The notes: generated by a model from the sequence alone, not told the origin. Counted from the stretch's first letter, positions 8,853-17,544 are shown. The stretch is 64,000 nucleotides of DNA from Planktophila grossartii (GCA_965234365.1 OZ248345.1:434001-498000), one strand, 5' to 3'. A program made the numbers and translations.

Positions 8853-9334
8853 ACCTCAAACTGACTTCGAAACCCAACCCATTCGCAGTTCTTGCACCCA
8901 ATGTCTTCGGGACTGGGAATACACCCACCCACAAAGTTATTTTTGAAATCGAAGCCATCACCAGGCATCCCATAAACAATCTTCTTCAGCGTCTTTTCAC
9001 CACAGGCAGGGCACTTAAAACTGTCGATTCTCTTCTTACGCTTCTGCGGTTCAATCTGACCCAAGATCTTGAGTGACTTCTTTGTAATAGTTCCGCCCCA
9101 CGTATCTCGCTTGGGTGCTGAGATAAATCCTTCCTCCATTGCATGCGCCACGATTTCGCCGACTTGTTCAAAGGGAATCATTAATTTCATTCCTAAATCA
9201 ATCACAGGTTCATGCGTTCCTGTCTTCACAATGTGGTCATAGAGAAATGCAATCTCTGCCAAGAATTCTGGTGTCGCCCTGCCACCCCACTTCGACTTAA
9301 TGCGCGCAACTGTGAAATCAATTGAATCCATCAT
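8849..9334 (-). CDS. hypothetical zinc-ribbon protein
   Basis: 161-residue protein with an N-terminal helical part that could be a winged helix (FEQVGEIVAHAMEEGFISAPKRDTWGGTITKKSLKIL) and a C-terminal treble of cysteine pairs: FKCPACGEKTLKK, then GGCIPSPEDIGCKNCEW. This suggests one structural zinc and perhaps DNA or RNA binding. I do not recognise the family. It converges on the M6-like protease with a four-base overlap. The start may be either of two adjacent ATGs. Confidence 0.55.
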   Translation of the reverse strand: MMDSIDFTVARIKSKWGGRATPEFLAEIAFLYDHIVKTGTHEPVIDLGMKLMIPFEQVGEIVAHAMEEGFISAPKRDTWGGTITKKSLKILGQIEPQKRKKRIDSFKCPACGEKTLKKIVYGMPGDGFDFKNNFVGGCIPSPEDIGCKNCEWVGFRSQFEV

Positions 9335-9469
9335 GTCTCAAACATAGAACTCACCACTGACATCTCATCCACAGCTGAAGCAATATGCACTTCAGGGTGT
9401 GAATGAAACACCTACCTTTCCACCGCTGCGAATCACTCCAACCACCGAAATGACACGAAGGGGATCGAT

Positions 9470-9496
9470 TTCTCGGGGATTTCCCCACCCCGAGAA
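9470..9496 (+). other. hairpin in the leader of a small ORF
   Basis: Perfect 9-bp stem TTCTCGGGG (9470-9478) with CCCCGAGAA (9488-9496), nine-base loop, ending about 10 bases before a very strong Shine-Dalgarno. It could control translation of the 41-residue ORF or be part of a small structured RNA. It lies in the 9335-9798 gap. Confidence 0.4.
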
Positions 9497-9516
9497 AAGT
9501 GGAAGGAGGTGATGCC

Positions 9517-9642
9517 ATGGAACAGGAAGTCAACTGGACCAAAATCGCGGTGACTTTTATCAGATCTCTCTTCGGATTCTTATCCGCTACGAGACTGAGA
9601 AAGAGCCGCCGCACGAACGGCGGCTCTACTAGCGAAAGCTAG
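9517..9642 (+). CDS. small hydrophobic/basic peptide, 41 residues
   Basis: Small ORF starting at ATG 9517 behind AAGGAGGTGATG, close to a full complement of the 16S rRNA tail. The peptide has an acidic start (MEQEVNWTK), a hydrophobic amphipathic stretch (IAVTFIRSLFGFLSA) and a basic tail (TRLRKSRRTNGG). A perfect 9-bp hairpin (9603-9611 with 9618-9626) lies inside the coding end and a 14-bp terminator follows, so this looks like a compact transcription unit. It could be a membrane-active small protein, or the ORF could be incidental to a structured RNA. I do not recognise it. Confidence 0.4.
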   Translation: MEQEVNWTKIAVTFIRSLFGFLSATRLRKSRRTNGGSTSES

Positions 9643-9658
9643 GTGAGTCTCACAGTAG

Positions 9659-9694
9659 AAGAACCCCTCGGAGATTTACTTCCGAGGGGTTCTT
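9659..9694 (+). terminator. strong intrinsic terminator
   Basis: Perfect 14-bp stem (9659-9672 with 9681-9694), loop GATTTACT, followed by TCT. It ends the small-ORF unit and may also work on the opposite strand for the trypsin-like protease. Confidence 0.8.
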
Positions 9695-9798
9695 TCTATC
9701 AGAAGTGAATTGCCATAATCAATCAAATGCAGCACACCTGGAAAAGTATTTCCAATCGAATTACGCAGAGTAATGTCACATCCACGAACCATTACTTA

Positions 9799-10536
9799 TT
9801 ACCACTCCCAGTAAGACTTACCCTCGCACTTGATGATCTTTGAGCACATTGCATCTATCGACTTTGCACCGTTGTACTGCTCGGTCTCAGAGAACCACGA
9901 GACCGTGCCGAGCACATTGCCCTCGTTATCTACAAGCGGCCCACCGCTATTTCCATGAGAGACATTGGCAGTCACAAGAACTTCAGTCCGATTCGAATTC
10001 AGAACGGTCCCGAATGAGACAGACCCCTCGTAGGCGTCAGCACTTCCAGAAGTCATCACCCAATAACCAACATATGGCGGATACTGCGCAATCTTTAATG
10101 ATGGCACACGCAGATCGGAGACAAGCACAGCCAAATCATTCTCTTTATCAATAGTGACAATCTGCGCAGCTATCTGCTTCTTATACGCCCGAGCAATGGT
10201 GAGGTACTTCTCTTTGCCAATGCAATCTTCAATCACGTGATAGTTGGTGATGTAAACCTGCTTGTAATCCTTGTATTCAGCCTCATCAAGTTCAGTCGCC
10301 CATGCGGAGCCAATGCCCTCTTTACCCGGAGCATCACAGAAGACAGAGACAGTAGACCGCGCAGTGTTTGAAACCAGCCCGCCGATATCTCGAGGTTGCA
10401 CATATCCATCATTGTGAGGATCGGTTAATTGATATTGCCCCGCAGGTGACCACGCCATAAAGAAAGCTCCCATGGCGAATGGCGCAACAACAATGACAAT
10501 AGCTGCAATGAACTTATTAGCTGGTGATTCACTCAT
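9799..10536 (-). CDS. membrane-anchored trypsin-like serine protease
   Basis: 245-residue protein with one N-terminal membrane helix (FIAAIVIVVAPFAMGAFFMAW) and an extracytoplasmic chymotrypsin-fold domain. The triad is visible: His in TNYHVIEDC, Asp in KENDLAVL, Ser in SHGNSGGPLVD. This resembles HtrA/S1C-type proteases, but no PDZ domain follows. Expected to cut or sense damaged envelope proteins; the target is unknown. Cysteine pairs around the catalytic core may form disulfides outside the cell. Confidence 0.85.
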   Translation of the reverse strand: MSESPANKFIAAIVIVVAPFAMGAFFMAWSPAGQYQLTDPHNDGYVQPRDIGGLVSNTARSTVSVFCDAPGKEGIGSAWATELDEAEYKDYKQVYITNYHVIEDCIGKEKYLTIARAYKKQIAAQIVTIDKENDLAVLVSDLRVPSLKIAQYPPYVGYWVMTSGSADAYEGSVSFGTVLNSNRTEVLVTANVSHGNSGGPLVDNEGNVLGTVSWFSETEQYNGAKSIDAMCSKIIKCEGKSYWEW

Positions 10537-10584
10537 GCCGCAAGCCTAAAACCCACCACTGACAAACCCACCTAAACTCGCTCC

Positions 10585-11169
10585 ATGAACGCATTCATGC
10601 GTAAGGCCACACAGATCCTCTTAGGTGCCACCCTCATCTATACCGGCACACTCCACCTCACAACCAGCCGCCAAGAATTCCAAGCTCAAGTTCCACCATG
10701 GGCACCATTTACACCCGACTTCATTGTTCTTGCATCAGGAGTAGTCGAGATAGCTCTTGGCCTTGCCCTCATATCTCTACAACGCAGAAAAGCAGTCGGT
10801 ATAGCAACAGCTGCCTTCTTCATCGCAATCTTTCCCGGAAACATCTCTCAGTTCGTCAACGGAATCGATGCCTTCGGATTAAACGATGACCGCGCTCGCG
10901 CAATCCGATTGCTCTTCCAACCGCTCCTCGTTCTCTGGGCACTTTGGTCAACAACTGCAATGCCCAAGGGAACCTTCAAGCGATTCTGGAATTACATCAA
11001 GAGAACAATCCGTGAAAACAAAGCCGCCACCGTTATTGGAATCTTGATCGGGGGAGTCGGAACGAGGTTCCTAGAGGATGGGAATCTATTGGTGACGTGC
11101 GTGATCACAGGGATGACGACAGTGGAGACGCTAGTTGTGTGGTTAATTTTGAAAAAATATTTTGAATAG
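10585..11169 (+). CDS. DoxX-like membrane protein
   Basis: 194-residue integral membrane protein with the DoxX-like pattern: helix, LHLTTSRQEFQAQVPPWAPF, then VLASGVVEIALGLALISLQRR, AVGIATAAFFIAIFPGNISQFV and a further helix (LLFQPLLVLWALW). A C-terminal addition with one more membrane span (VETLVVWLILKKYFE) is not standard. Family members are of mostly unknown function, some tied to quinone or sulfur redox chemistry. The start could also be the ATG four codons later. Confidence 0.65.
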   Translation: MNAFMRKATQILLGATLIYTGTLHLTTSRQEFQAQVPPWAPFTPDFIVLASGVVEIALGLALISLQRRKAVGIATAAFFIAIFPGNISQFVNGIDAFGLNDDRARAIRLLFQPLLVLWALWSTTAMPKGTFKRFWNYIKRTIRENKAATVIGILIGGVGTRFLEDGNLLVTCVITGMTTVETLVVWLILKKYFE

Positions 11170-11203
11170 GTAGACATCTATCAATTTGCCTTTAATATTG
11201 AGT

Positions 11204-12568
11204 ATGGTGAAAAAACATATCGGCGCAAGCATTTTGGTTCTTTCCACAGTCGTCTCTATTGCTTTTCCCTCTAATGCCATTTCGGCTGTGAAAGCTGGGG
11301 CAACCTGTCCTAAATTGAATAAAACTCAAATTTCGGGAAATCAAGTTTTCACATGCATCGCGAAGAACAAGAAGTTGGTTTGGAGCGCTGGAAAAGCAGC
11401 CACGCCGAAGCAATCATCTAGCGCGTCCTCAAGCACATCTGCCAAGTACGAAGTTTCTCCATCAAGTCTTTTTCAGAAAATTGATGAATGTAAAATACAA
11501 ACAACCAACCCAGGTAGCACCAGCATAGGCTGGCCAAGGCCTTCGGATGCAGTGCCTTCCCAGGGGAATATTCGTGCGGTGACACTCCTTGTTGATTTCG
11601 AAGATTTGAAGCACAACGATGACGCCCTAAGAGTTTGGAAAACCCAACAAATCCCCGCCGCTGAAAATTTTTACAAAAAAACCAGCTACGGAAAGATGAA
11701 CCTCAAAGTAGATCTGATAGAGAAGATCTTCCACATCAATAAAAGCGTTCTCTCATACAATCTCGATACTGCCCATGGGGCCCCTATGAAATCTAACGCT
11801 GATGTATCTGGATTAATCAGAGATTCAGTTTTGATTGCTGATCCAGATATCGATTTTTCAAAGTACGACTATGTAAACGTAGTCAATCCAAATACTACGT
11901 TGATCGGATTTGAGGGAGCTTCTGGTTCAAATGTTGTTGTTGACGGAAAACAGATTAGCCGAGCAACCTTTGGCCCAATCCGTGAATATAAGGATGACCC
12001 GCTGAAATACAACTGGCTAGTTCACGAGTCTGGCCACCTGTTAGGTCTCATGCATCCTTACAACAATGGCCCTGAAGGGCGTTACGGGAATGGTGCATAT
12101 CCCGCATGGGACCTCATGGGCCATGCATTGACAACTACACCTGAATTTTTGGTTTGGAATAAGTTCTTACTTGGATGGGTAGACGAAAGAAATCTCAACT
12201 GTATATCGTCAAGTAAGCCAACCGAAGCCATTCAACTAATTTCACCGATCAGTGAGAACGGGCCAGGCGTTAAAGGAATTATGGTTCACATTAGCGACAC
12301 AAAGGTATTAGTGGTAGAAAACAGAAGATCCTCAGAGTTCAATGAAATCTTTAATAATAATGGTGGAATTGTCGTCTATACAGTGGATGGAACAATTCCA
12401 GACTCAAAGGGAGCGGTCCAATATTTCTATTCTACTTTCTCACAAAATTTGGATAATTTGATGTTAAGCGCATTAAAACCAGGAGAATTTGTAAAAGTCC
12501 AGAACATACAGATTTCTGTATTGTCATCGGTACAAGCCGGCGACTATGTGAAGGTAACTCTTTCATAA
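11204..12568 (+). CDS. secreted metzincin-type metalloprotease
   Basis: Exported 454-residue protein: signal peptide (KKHIGASILVLSTVVSIAFPSNAISA), the shared two-cysteine module (ATCPKLN...FTCIAKNKKLVW), then a catalytic domain with HESGHLLGLMH, an exact HExxHxxGxxH metzincin zinc motif, and WDLMGH as Met-turn. M6/InhA-like overall. I start at the ATG 11204 because the earlier in-frame ATG adds residues ahead of a normal signal peptide. It converges on an unrecognised minus-strand gene. The substrate is unknown. Confidence 0.8.
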   Translation: MVKKHIGASILVLSTVVSIAFPSNAISAVKAGATCPKLNKTQISGNQVFTCIAKNKKLVWSAGKAATPKQSSSASSSTSAKYEVSPSSLFQKIDECKIQTTNPGSTSIGWPRPSDAVPSQGNIRAVTLLVDFEDLKHNDDALRVWKTQQIPAAENFYKKTSYGKMNLKVDLIEKIFHINKSVLSYNLDTAHGAPMKSNADVSGLIRDSVLIADPDIDFSKYDYVNVVNPNTTLIGFEGASGSNVVVDGKQISRATFGPIREYKDDPLKYNWLVHESGHLLGLMHPYNNGPEGRYGNGAYPAWDLMGHALTTTPEFLVWNKFLLGWVDERNLNCISSSKPTEAIQLISPISENGPGVKGIMVHISDTKVLVVENRRSSEFNEIFNNNGGIVVYTVDGTIPDSKGAVQYFYSTFSQNLDNLMLSALKPGEFVKVQNIQISVLSSVQAGDYVKVTLS

Positions 12569-12573
12569 AAGCA

Positions 12574-12987
12574 CTACCGAACTGGCTTTACAAGGTCAAA
12601 GAAAGCCTCTGCGCCCAATTTTTGGATTCTAGGTTGTGAAGCAAACTTCAATAAGTCGGCATCGATTAGTGGATCTCTATCGTCGTAGTAGATGTATTCA
12701 AGATCAAGGTCAGGCGCCGCATAGATTGCTTGACGTGCACCTTGAACTTGATCGCTACCACTCCAGAATTCTTCCTCAGTAAAATTCTTGGAAATACCGT
12801 ACTTCCCAAGAACAGAAGATGAAGTTGAACCTAAAATTCCATCGACTAGGAAGTACTCCAATGAAGGTGTGCTCGCTAATGTTAGGTCTCCCGCGTTCTG
12901 CCAGACCGGCCGGTCGTAATCGATATAGACCAGCAACTCACCACTCACTCTTACTGCTGCGATTACATCACTCATATTTATCCCCAT
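12574..12987 (-). CDS. hypothetical protein
   Basis: 137-residue acidic protein that I do not recognise; alternating strands and helices (AAVRVSGELLVYIDYDRPVW, LEYFLVDGILG, LDLEYIYYDDRDPLIDADLLKF). No cysteines, signal peptide or catalytic motif. The start may be the ATG at 12975 (MSDVIAAV). It lies five bases from the end of the metzincin gene, in opposite direction. Confidence 0.5.
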   Translation of the reverse strand: MGINMSDVIAAVRVSGELLVYIDYDRPVWQNAGDLTLASTPSLEYFLVDGILGSTSSSVLGKYGISKNFTEEEFWSGSDQVQGARQAIYAAPDLDLEYIYYDDRDPLIDADLLKFASQPRIQKLGAEAFFDLVKPVR

Positions 12988-13077
12988 TTCTACGTATTAA
13001 AAAAGTATCACTCCGCACTGACATCTGAACCTCCAAGAACCAAGAAATCTTCGATCCGCACATACTGTTTAAACGCA

Positions 13078-13545
13078 TCACCGCTTCCGCTTCAAGTACT
13101 CAACAAAGTGAGCGTTATCTAGGGCATATTGAGTGCGCTTCTTGCGAATCAACTTAATCGCATCCTCGGCACTCATGCCATCGCGAATCAAGATCAGAGC
13201 TACAACTAACCCCGACCGATTAATCCCTGCTTGACAGCGCACCAGGCATTTCTTTCCGGCTTTCCAATCAAGGTAGGCGTAATCAGCAATCTTCTCAAGC
13301 TCTGCATAAATATCTTCGCTGGTTGGCCCATCAGGAAAACCAAATCGATATTCCTTAACCATCCAACCCATCGGCAAGGAATAGGCGCTCAGCGATACAA
13401 CAACATCAAACTCCTTGAAGTCGCTATAGGTCGGCAAGCGCCCAGTTCCTTTATGAACCAGGTCATCATCATCTGTTCCACCCTGCCAGAGATTGGGGAG
13501 AATCTCTGAATACAGGGGTGGATCATTTGAATCATTTCCAATCAC
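13078..13545 (-). CDS. dual-specificity/tyrosine protein phosphatase-like protein
   Basis: 155-residue cysteine phosphatase with the Cx5R loop in VRCQAGINRSG and an upstream EILPNLWQGG, typical of DSP-type phosphatases; a plausible general acid Asp lies in FGFPDGPTSED. It probably removes phosphate from proteins or small molecules in the cytosol. It starts with GTG inside the stop of the subtilisin-like protease gene (GTGA overlap), so it is translated with it, an unusual pairing of an exported protease and a cytosolic phosphatase. Confidence 0.8.
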   Translation of the reverse strand: MIGNDSNDPPLYSEILPNLWQGGTDDDDLVHKGTGRLPTYSDFKEFDVVVSLSAYSLPMGWMVKEYRFGFPDGPTSEDIYAELEKIADYAYLDWKAGKKCLVRCQAGINRSGLVVALILIRDGMSAEDAIKLIRKKRTQYALDNAHFVEYLKRKR

Positions 13546-14465
13546 TGGGCATTACCCATCGGAATTGAGTCAATGAAAATATATTTGCCGGTGAACCACT
13601 CGTTCGATGCGACTCCCGCATTATCTGCAAGATATTTGTATGTGGCATCAAATGACTCTTTGCGATTAAGCAACCACCACCCAGCAACGGAGGCAGTGGC
13701 AGCTGAAGTTCCCACAATGAATTTCTTGCTTCCATCACGATTGGTAGTAAACCATCGTGCATTGGCATAGAAATCAACGGCAGATGAGACGTTGTTATAG
13801 CGTGCGATGTAAGGCTTTGCTGTCGGATCCCAAGCAATTGGCTGTGAGGTAGGCGTTGGATTATCAGTTCCACCGACTGCAACAGCATCAGCAATACATG
13901 CAGGTGCATTGCTATCTGTTTTACTCGAATTGTTGCCAATCGAAACTATGACCGGGACATTTGCAGCCTTCAGTGTTGCAAATTGGGCAACCATTCCATC
14001 AGGCACGCGGCATCCAGCTTTTATCCCGCCTTGAGACAAGCTAACAACGGCAATGTTGTACTTCACGCGATTAGCGATGACCCAATCAAGTGCCATCTTC
14101 ACCGAAGCAAGTGTGTATAGCATCGGATTGCCAGAAGGTGTGCGCTCGACAATCTTGATTGGAATTAAGTTTGCTGCTGGATTTACCTTTGCAATGATAG
14201 AAAGCATCTGGGTCCCGTGGTTGAGATCTTTGTTTGTTGTCGGAGCAATATAGGAAGCCCCGAGTCCCTCCATTACCTGCTTCCCATTTGCACACTTGTA
14301 ACTTTCGAGAAAACACGCTTCAGCCACGATCTTGCCTGGAAAGAGCGCAGGATCCGTGCCTGTATCAATCACCACAATTGAAGGTGCAGGATCTGCTGCA
14401 TGTACCGGAACTTGCGCTCCAAATACAGCGGCAATAACTAGGCTGACTGCAATTACCTTCTTCAT
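13542..14465 (-). CDS. secreted subtilisin-like (S8) serine protease
   Basis: 307-residue exported protein: signal peptide MKKVIAVSLVIAAVFGAQVPVHA, then an S8 domain with the triad Asp in VVIDTGTDP, His in LNHGTQM, Ser in VGTSAATAS, and oxyanion Asn in SIGNNSS. Compact, with no evident propeptide or C-terminal domain. The ATG at 14465 gives a clean signal peptide; upstream in-frame codons reach into the zinc-ribbon gene 13 bases away. Coupled to the downstream phosphatase by a four-base overlap. Confidence 0.85.
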   Translation of the reverse strand: MKKVIAVSLVIAAVFGAQVPVHAADPAPSIVVIDTGTDPALFPGKIVAEACFLESYKCANGKQVMEGLGASYIAPTTNKDLNHGTQMLSIIAKVNPAANLIPIKIVERTPSGNPMLYTLASVKMALDWVIANRVKYNIAVVSLSQGGIKAGCRVPDGMVAQFATLKAANVPVIVSIGNNSSKTDSNAPACIADAVAVGGTDNPTPTSQPIAWDPTAKPYIARYNNVSSAVDFYANARWFTTNRDGSKKFIVGTSAATASVAGWWLLNRKESFDATYKYLADNAGVASNEWFTGKYIFIDSIPMGNAQ

Positions 14466-14478
14466 TTCCATTCTCCAT

Positions 14479-14817
14479 TCACTCATCTTTAAACCTTTCA
14501 CCGCACGCATTGCATTGATAGAAGCTATATGTCGTCACATAGATCTGCTCGATATCAGTAGATCTGCACATTGGACACTGCTTATTGGCTACGTTTCCCA
14601 ACGAAACACCTTCCTTTCTAATCCGAATATTTTCTTCCCATTCACCGGCATATAAGGCATAAACCGCTTTGGCGGAATCAACCTCACGTTGGTAAAAAGC
14701 CCGATCACGTTCAGTAATTCCAGGAGTATCAAGAAGCTTCTGCCACTTCTTGATGTTGTCTGAAAGCATTTTGAAATCCCAAACGCCCATGGCCGCCTTT
14801 CTGGCCCTCCTCGCCAC
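14479..14817 (-). CDS. hypothetical protein with C-terminal zinc ribbon
   Basis: 112-residue protein: a helical N-terminal part (MLSDNIKKWQKLLD, DRAFYQREVDSAKAVYALYAG) and a C-terminal zinc ribbon with CPMC and CNAC pairs separated by about 20 residues, TFIIS/RPB9-like in shape. Function unknown. The start may be GTG 14817 or, more compactly, ATG 14790. It is the first gene of a probable three-gene minus-strand unit with the subtilisin-like protease and the phosphatase. An imperfect 13-bp hairpin (14809-14821 with 14830-14842) overlaps the upstream start. Confidence 0.55.
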   Translation of the reverse strand: MARRARKAAMGVWDFKMLSDNIKKWQKLLDTPGITERDRAFYQREVDSAKAVYALYAGEWEENIRIRKEGVSLGNVANKQCPMCRSTDIEQIYVTTYSFYQCNACGERFKDE

Positions 14818-14865
14818 ACTGCATTTTCACAGCGTGGCGAGGATGCCTTCTACGTTTCATAGTTC

Positions 14866-15789
14866 TCATGAAGCTAGCAACGTCTCTTCAATTGTGGCTA
14901 CGCGACGGAAAATTTCATTCGCAGCGCTCACATGCCCCCGAATGACTTCAATTTCAGCAATTTCCTTCTCAATCTTCACTACATAGTTCCAGTCGATGTT
15001 GAAAAGGATTGCTTGTGCCTTTGCTTTTTCAAGGAGATCATCAGCAGCGTCGATTTCGCCTTTTATTTTCTTCGCTACCCCTAAGAAGTAGTTAAGGATG
15101 TATTGCCACCGGCTGTCACCCGTTAGTTCTGCGAAATCGAGTGCTTTTCTTGACCATTCTTCCGTCTGGTCTGGCAATCCCAACTTGAAGTAAATCTCAG
15201 CTAGTTCGCCATGGCATCTTGATACCCAAAACGGTTCTTTCAACTTCTTAAACCACTTGAGGGCTTCATAAATCTGATCTAGCGCTTCATCAAAGCGGTC
15301 CAGCTCCTTCAGCGACATCCCTAGATTTAGTGTGTCAATTCCAGTTTGTAGTTCTGTCCGGTCTGGATCCGGGTATGTAGCTCCTTCTTGATGGGCAACG
15401 ATGGATTTTTCATATTCACCCGCTGCAAACCAATAGCGACCTTGGTCTCTTAACAATTCACCTAACATTGGGTGATCTGTTTCTCGGTATAAAGCGATTA
15501 CTTCTCCCGCGGCTTCTGCCGCATCTTTGGCCCGATCGAGCATGTCGAGATTATTCATAATCCCGAAATTCACATCAGTTAACTCTTCGAGATAATCTTC
15601 TCGTCCAGCTTCAAGATAAAGGTCTCTGGCAGCTTCAACATATCCAAGGGAATCCTGGTATTTGTTTCGCTCCCAGTAGATTCGACCTAATGCAGTCAAA
15701 GCTCTTGCTCGATCTGCTCCCGAGGTTCGTTCTACTTCTTCCCATAACTCATGCTCTTGGTTTTGTGCGTCAGTACCTTCCTCACTCAT
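14866..15789 (-). CDS. TPR-repeat protein
   Basis: 307-residue all-helical protein built of TPR-like repeats (ALTALGRIYWERNKYQDSLGYVEAA, TLNLGMSLKELDRFDEALDQIYEA, GELAEIYFKLGLPDQTEEWSRKA). It is a scaffold with no catalytic motif. It is a clear paralogue of the TPR protein at 18603-19532: same length, same acidic start and the same C-terminal ending (TIEETLLAS against TIEETIAA). GGAGG-type Shine-Dalgarno before the ATG. The binding partner is unknown. Confidence 0.75.
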   Translation of the reverse strand: MSEEGTDAQNQEHELWEEVERTSGADRARALTALGRIYWERNKYQDSLGYVEAARDLYLEAGREDYLEELTDVNFGIMNNLDMLDRAKDAAEAAGEVIALYRETDHPMLGELLRDQGRYWFAAGEYEKSIVAHQEGATYPDPDRTELQTGIDTLNLGMSLKELDRFDEALDQIYEALKWFKKLKEPFWVSRCHGELAEIYFKLGLPDQTEEWSRKALDFAELTGDSRWQYILNYFLGVAKKIKGEIDAADDLLEKAKAQAILFNIDWNYVVKIEKEIAEIEVIRGHVSAANEIFRRVATIEETLLAS

Positions 15790-15850
15790 TGGTTACCTCC
15801 TACCTGGATAGGAGAACATATCTGCCACCACTGACATCCTGAGCGCCTCC

Positions 15851-16147
15851 TCATGCTGCCAGTGCCCACTCGGTCTTGCGGGTTTCCTTTCTCTCGCTTT
15901 TCAACCGCTTCTCGATCTGTGCCGTGCTCAACTCCTTGTTGAATTCCAAGAATTCCAAAATATCTTGGAATTTTCTCTTGCTATGTTTCTCAATTGCCAG
16001 TCTTATCAGTAGCCACCTGTAGGTCACTATCGCATCCATCATTGGGTGGAATAGGAATTCCTTTTCCAACTTTCTATCTAAGCTTCCAAACTTGGCTTCC
16101 CAAAGATTGAGAATGTCTTTTGCAAAATATCTTTGTGATTCAGTCAT
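15851..16147 (-). CDS. hypothetical small helical protein
   Basis: 98-residue, charged, helical protein (MTESQRYFAKDILNLWEAKFGSL in part, FLEFNKELSTAQIEKRLKSERKETRKTEW) that I do not recognise. It has a good Shine-Dalgarno (AAGAAGGAAGAA before ATG). It shares a direction with the TPR protein downstream, 61 bases apart. The basic C-terminus might bind nucleic acid. Confidence 0.5.
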   Translation of the reverse strand: MTESQRYFAKDILNLWEAKFGSLDRKLEKEFLFHPMMDAIVTYRWLLIRLAIEKHSKRKFQDILEFLEFNKELSTAQIEKRLKSERKETRKTEWALAA

Positions 16148-16179
16148 TTCTTCCTTCTTTCTCTAGTTTCCTCATTTCG

Positions 16180-16560
16180 AATAGACAGAACCCATCAACT
16201 CCCAGATATCTGGGTTCTGTATTTCGTCTCTATGTAGTTTTCAAGGTACGGAGATGCCAAACCGCGCCAGATCAACGCACCGCAAAGCGGTGGTTAACCC
16301 AGAAGGGTTTGATGGTGCGGGTGAGGTGTTACTAGATGCCTATAAGGCGATTGACTTGCTCATATGAAACTCCTTTGAATAGATCATCGCTTTCGCGATT
16401 TCTAACCACGTGACCCTCAGCTCCACCGGTGGATGTCCCCGGTTGGCGCTAGTCCTGTCTGAAGTACTACGGACTAACCTTCTTCAATAGTTGCTAATCA
16501 AATTCCGATGGCAACTATCACGTTTTTTGTACTCGGATGAGTACCGGCAAAAGGTAACAC
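16180..16560. other. gene-free segment rich in inverted repeats
   Basis: No convincing gene lies between 16148 and 16593. The segment instead carries a 10-bp repeat ACAGAACCCA/TGGGTTCTGT (16185-16194 and 16211-16220) around the 14-bp palindrome CCCAGATATCTGGG (16201-16214), a possible three-way junction (CGCA/TGCG 16276-16319 enclosing CCGC-AAA-GCGG and AACCC-AGAA-GGGTT), the palindrome TCCACCGGTGGA (16422-16433), and ATAGTTGC/GCAACTAT (16487-16494 and 16511-16518). On the minus strand CTTGAAAACTACATAG resembles the box sequences of rRNA leaders. A seven-codon ORF with Shine-Dalgarno reads from 16363 leftward. It may be a structured RNA or leader; unproven. Confidence 0.35.
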
Positions 16561-16593
16561 GAGATAAATTGGATTTGCAAACATCTAGCCAAT

Positions 16594-17073
16594 TTATCCT
16601 TCAGCAGCGTGTCCGCAGGTTCGATTGTGCTCATCCACAAACCAGTCTGCGGCTCTAGGTGGAAGCAACTCTGTATGGCTCGCGCACACCTGACAGAGCG
16701 CTTTATAGAAGTATCTTCCTAGATCTGCGATCCACTCGTAGTCATAGATGAAGGCGATGCACTCTCCGCGCAGCGACGGAAGATTTCGATGCCCACGAGC
16801 GCGATGGACCCGATCTAACCCAAGCCCTACGAATCCACCGACTTCAGGCTCGGCTCCAATGGACACTGCCAATCCACACGTGCAATGAAGCTCTTCTCCG
16901 TTGTAATTGAGATAGTTGTAGTGCCAACCCTGGCCCTGCCAACTCTTCAGATTCGCATAGTGCAGCCAGTTCTTAAACCGCCCATATCGCGCCATTCCCA
17001 CGGCTTCGTTCTGTTCCCTCTTTAAGCGCTCAAGTAGGCGCTCGCTTACATATACATCCACATATTTAGGCAT
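16594..17073 (-). CDS. hypothetical cysteine/histidine-rich protein
   Basis: 159-residue protein that I do not recognise. It has an N-terminal charged helix (ERLLERLKREQNEAV) and scattered CTCG, CQVC and RTCGH motifs that could bind metal, plus many aromatic residues (WLHYANLKSWQGQGWHYNYLNY). It is divergent from the graspetide genes. The 250 bases between them contain a hairpin (ACTAAGC 17186-17192 with GCTTAGT 17210-17216) and no other gene. Confidence 0.5.
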   Translation of the reverse strand: MPKYVDVYVSERLLERLKREQNEAVGMARYGRFKNWLHYANLKSWQGQGWHYNYLNYNGEELHCTCGLAVSIGAEPEVGGFVGLGLDRVHRARGHRNLPSLRGECIAFIYDYEWIADLGRYFYKALCQVCASHTELLPPRAADWFVDEHNRTCGHAAEG

Positions 17074-17324
17074 AGCAAATAGTCCTTACTGGACCTCACA
17101 TGGAGACCCGCTCTTCCAGCGGTGTCTTTCATCGCTGGCAGGTCTTCCTTTAGAACCACCGTGCGCGAGTAATGCGCGGATTGGTACTAAGCAAGCTAAA
17201 GGGCTTAACGCTTAGTTCTTGACCTAGGGAAAGGGTAGCAGACCAGTAAAAAATCTAGGCGGCGCCTATTGCAAAATTTGAAGCCAAAATCTACGCTGAC
17301 GCTACCTAGTTGAAAGGAAGGAAA

Positions 17325-17534
17325 ATGAGCAAAATGTTAACACCGTCGGAGTTGGCAACGAAACCAGAATATTTTGAGCCGACAATTTCAGAATTTGATT
17401 ACTTGACACAAAAAAATCTAGCTTCATCTCCTCTAATGACTGGGATGGGAACTCCAACATTTAATGGAACGCAGACCTTTGACTTCAATGGTCACCCAAG
17501 TGACAGCGATCAAGACAACGACAGAAGCTCATAA
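17325..17534 (+). CDS. putative graspetide (ATP-grasp RiPP) precursor peptide
   Basis: 69-residue peptide starting at the ATG behind AAGGAAGGAAA. The first 38 residues read as a leader (with PEYFEPTISEFDY); the C-terminus reads as a core with Thr at 39, 43, 45, 49 and 51 followed by Asp at 53, 60, 62, 64 and 66, including the near-repeat TPTFNG / TQTFDFNG. A block of hydroxyl residues followed by a block of acids is what ATP-grasp ligases join into side-chain ester (or amide) rings in graspetides such as microviridins. The ligase gene follows 10 bases later. No homologue could be searched; the assignment rests on layout and neighbour. Confidence 0.65.
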   Translation: MSKMLTPSELATKPEYFEPTISEFDYLTQKNLASSPLMTGMGTPTFNGTQTFDFNGHPSDSDQDNDRSS

Positions 17535-17544
17535 ATAGTCTAAA

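Noticed and set aside
14809..14842. Hairpin as terminator of the TPR gene at 14866
   Set aside because: One mismatch and no T-run on the minus strand; it overlaps the next gene's possible start.
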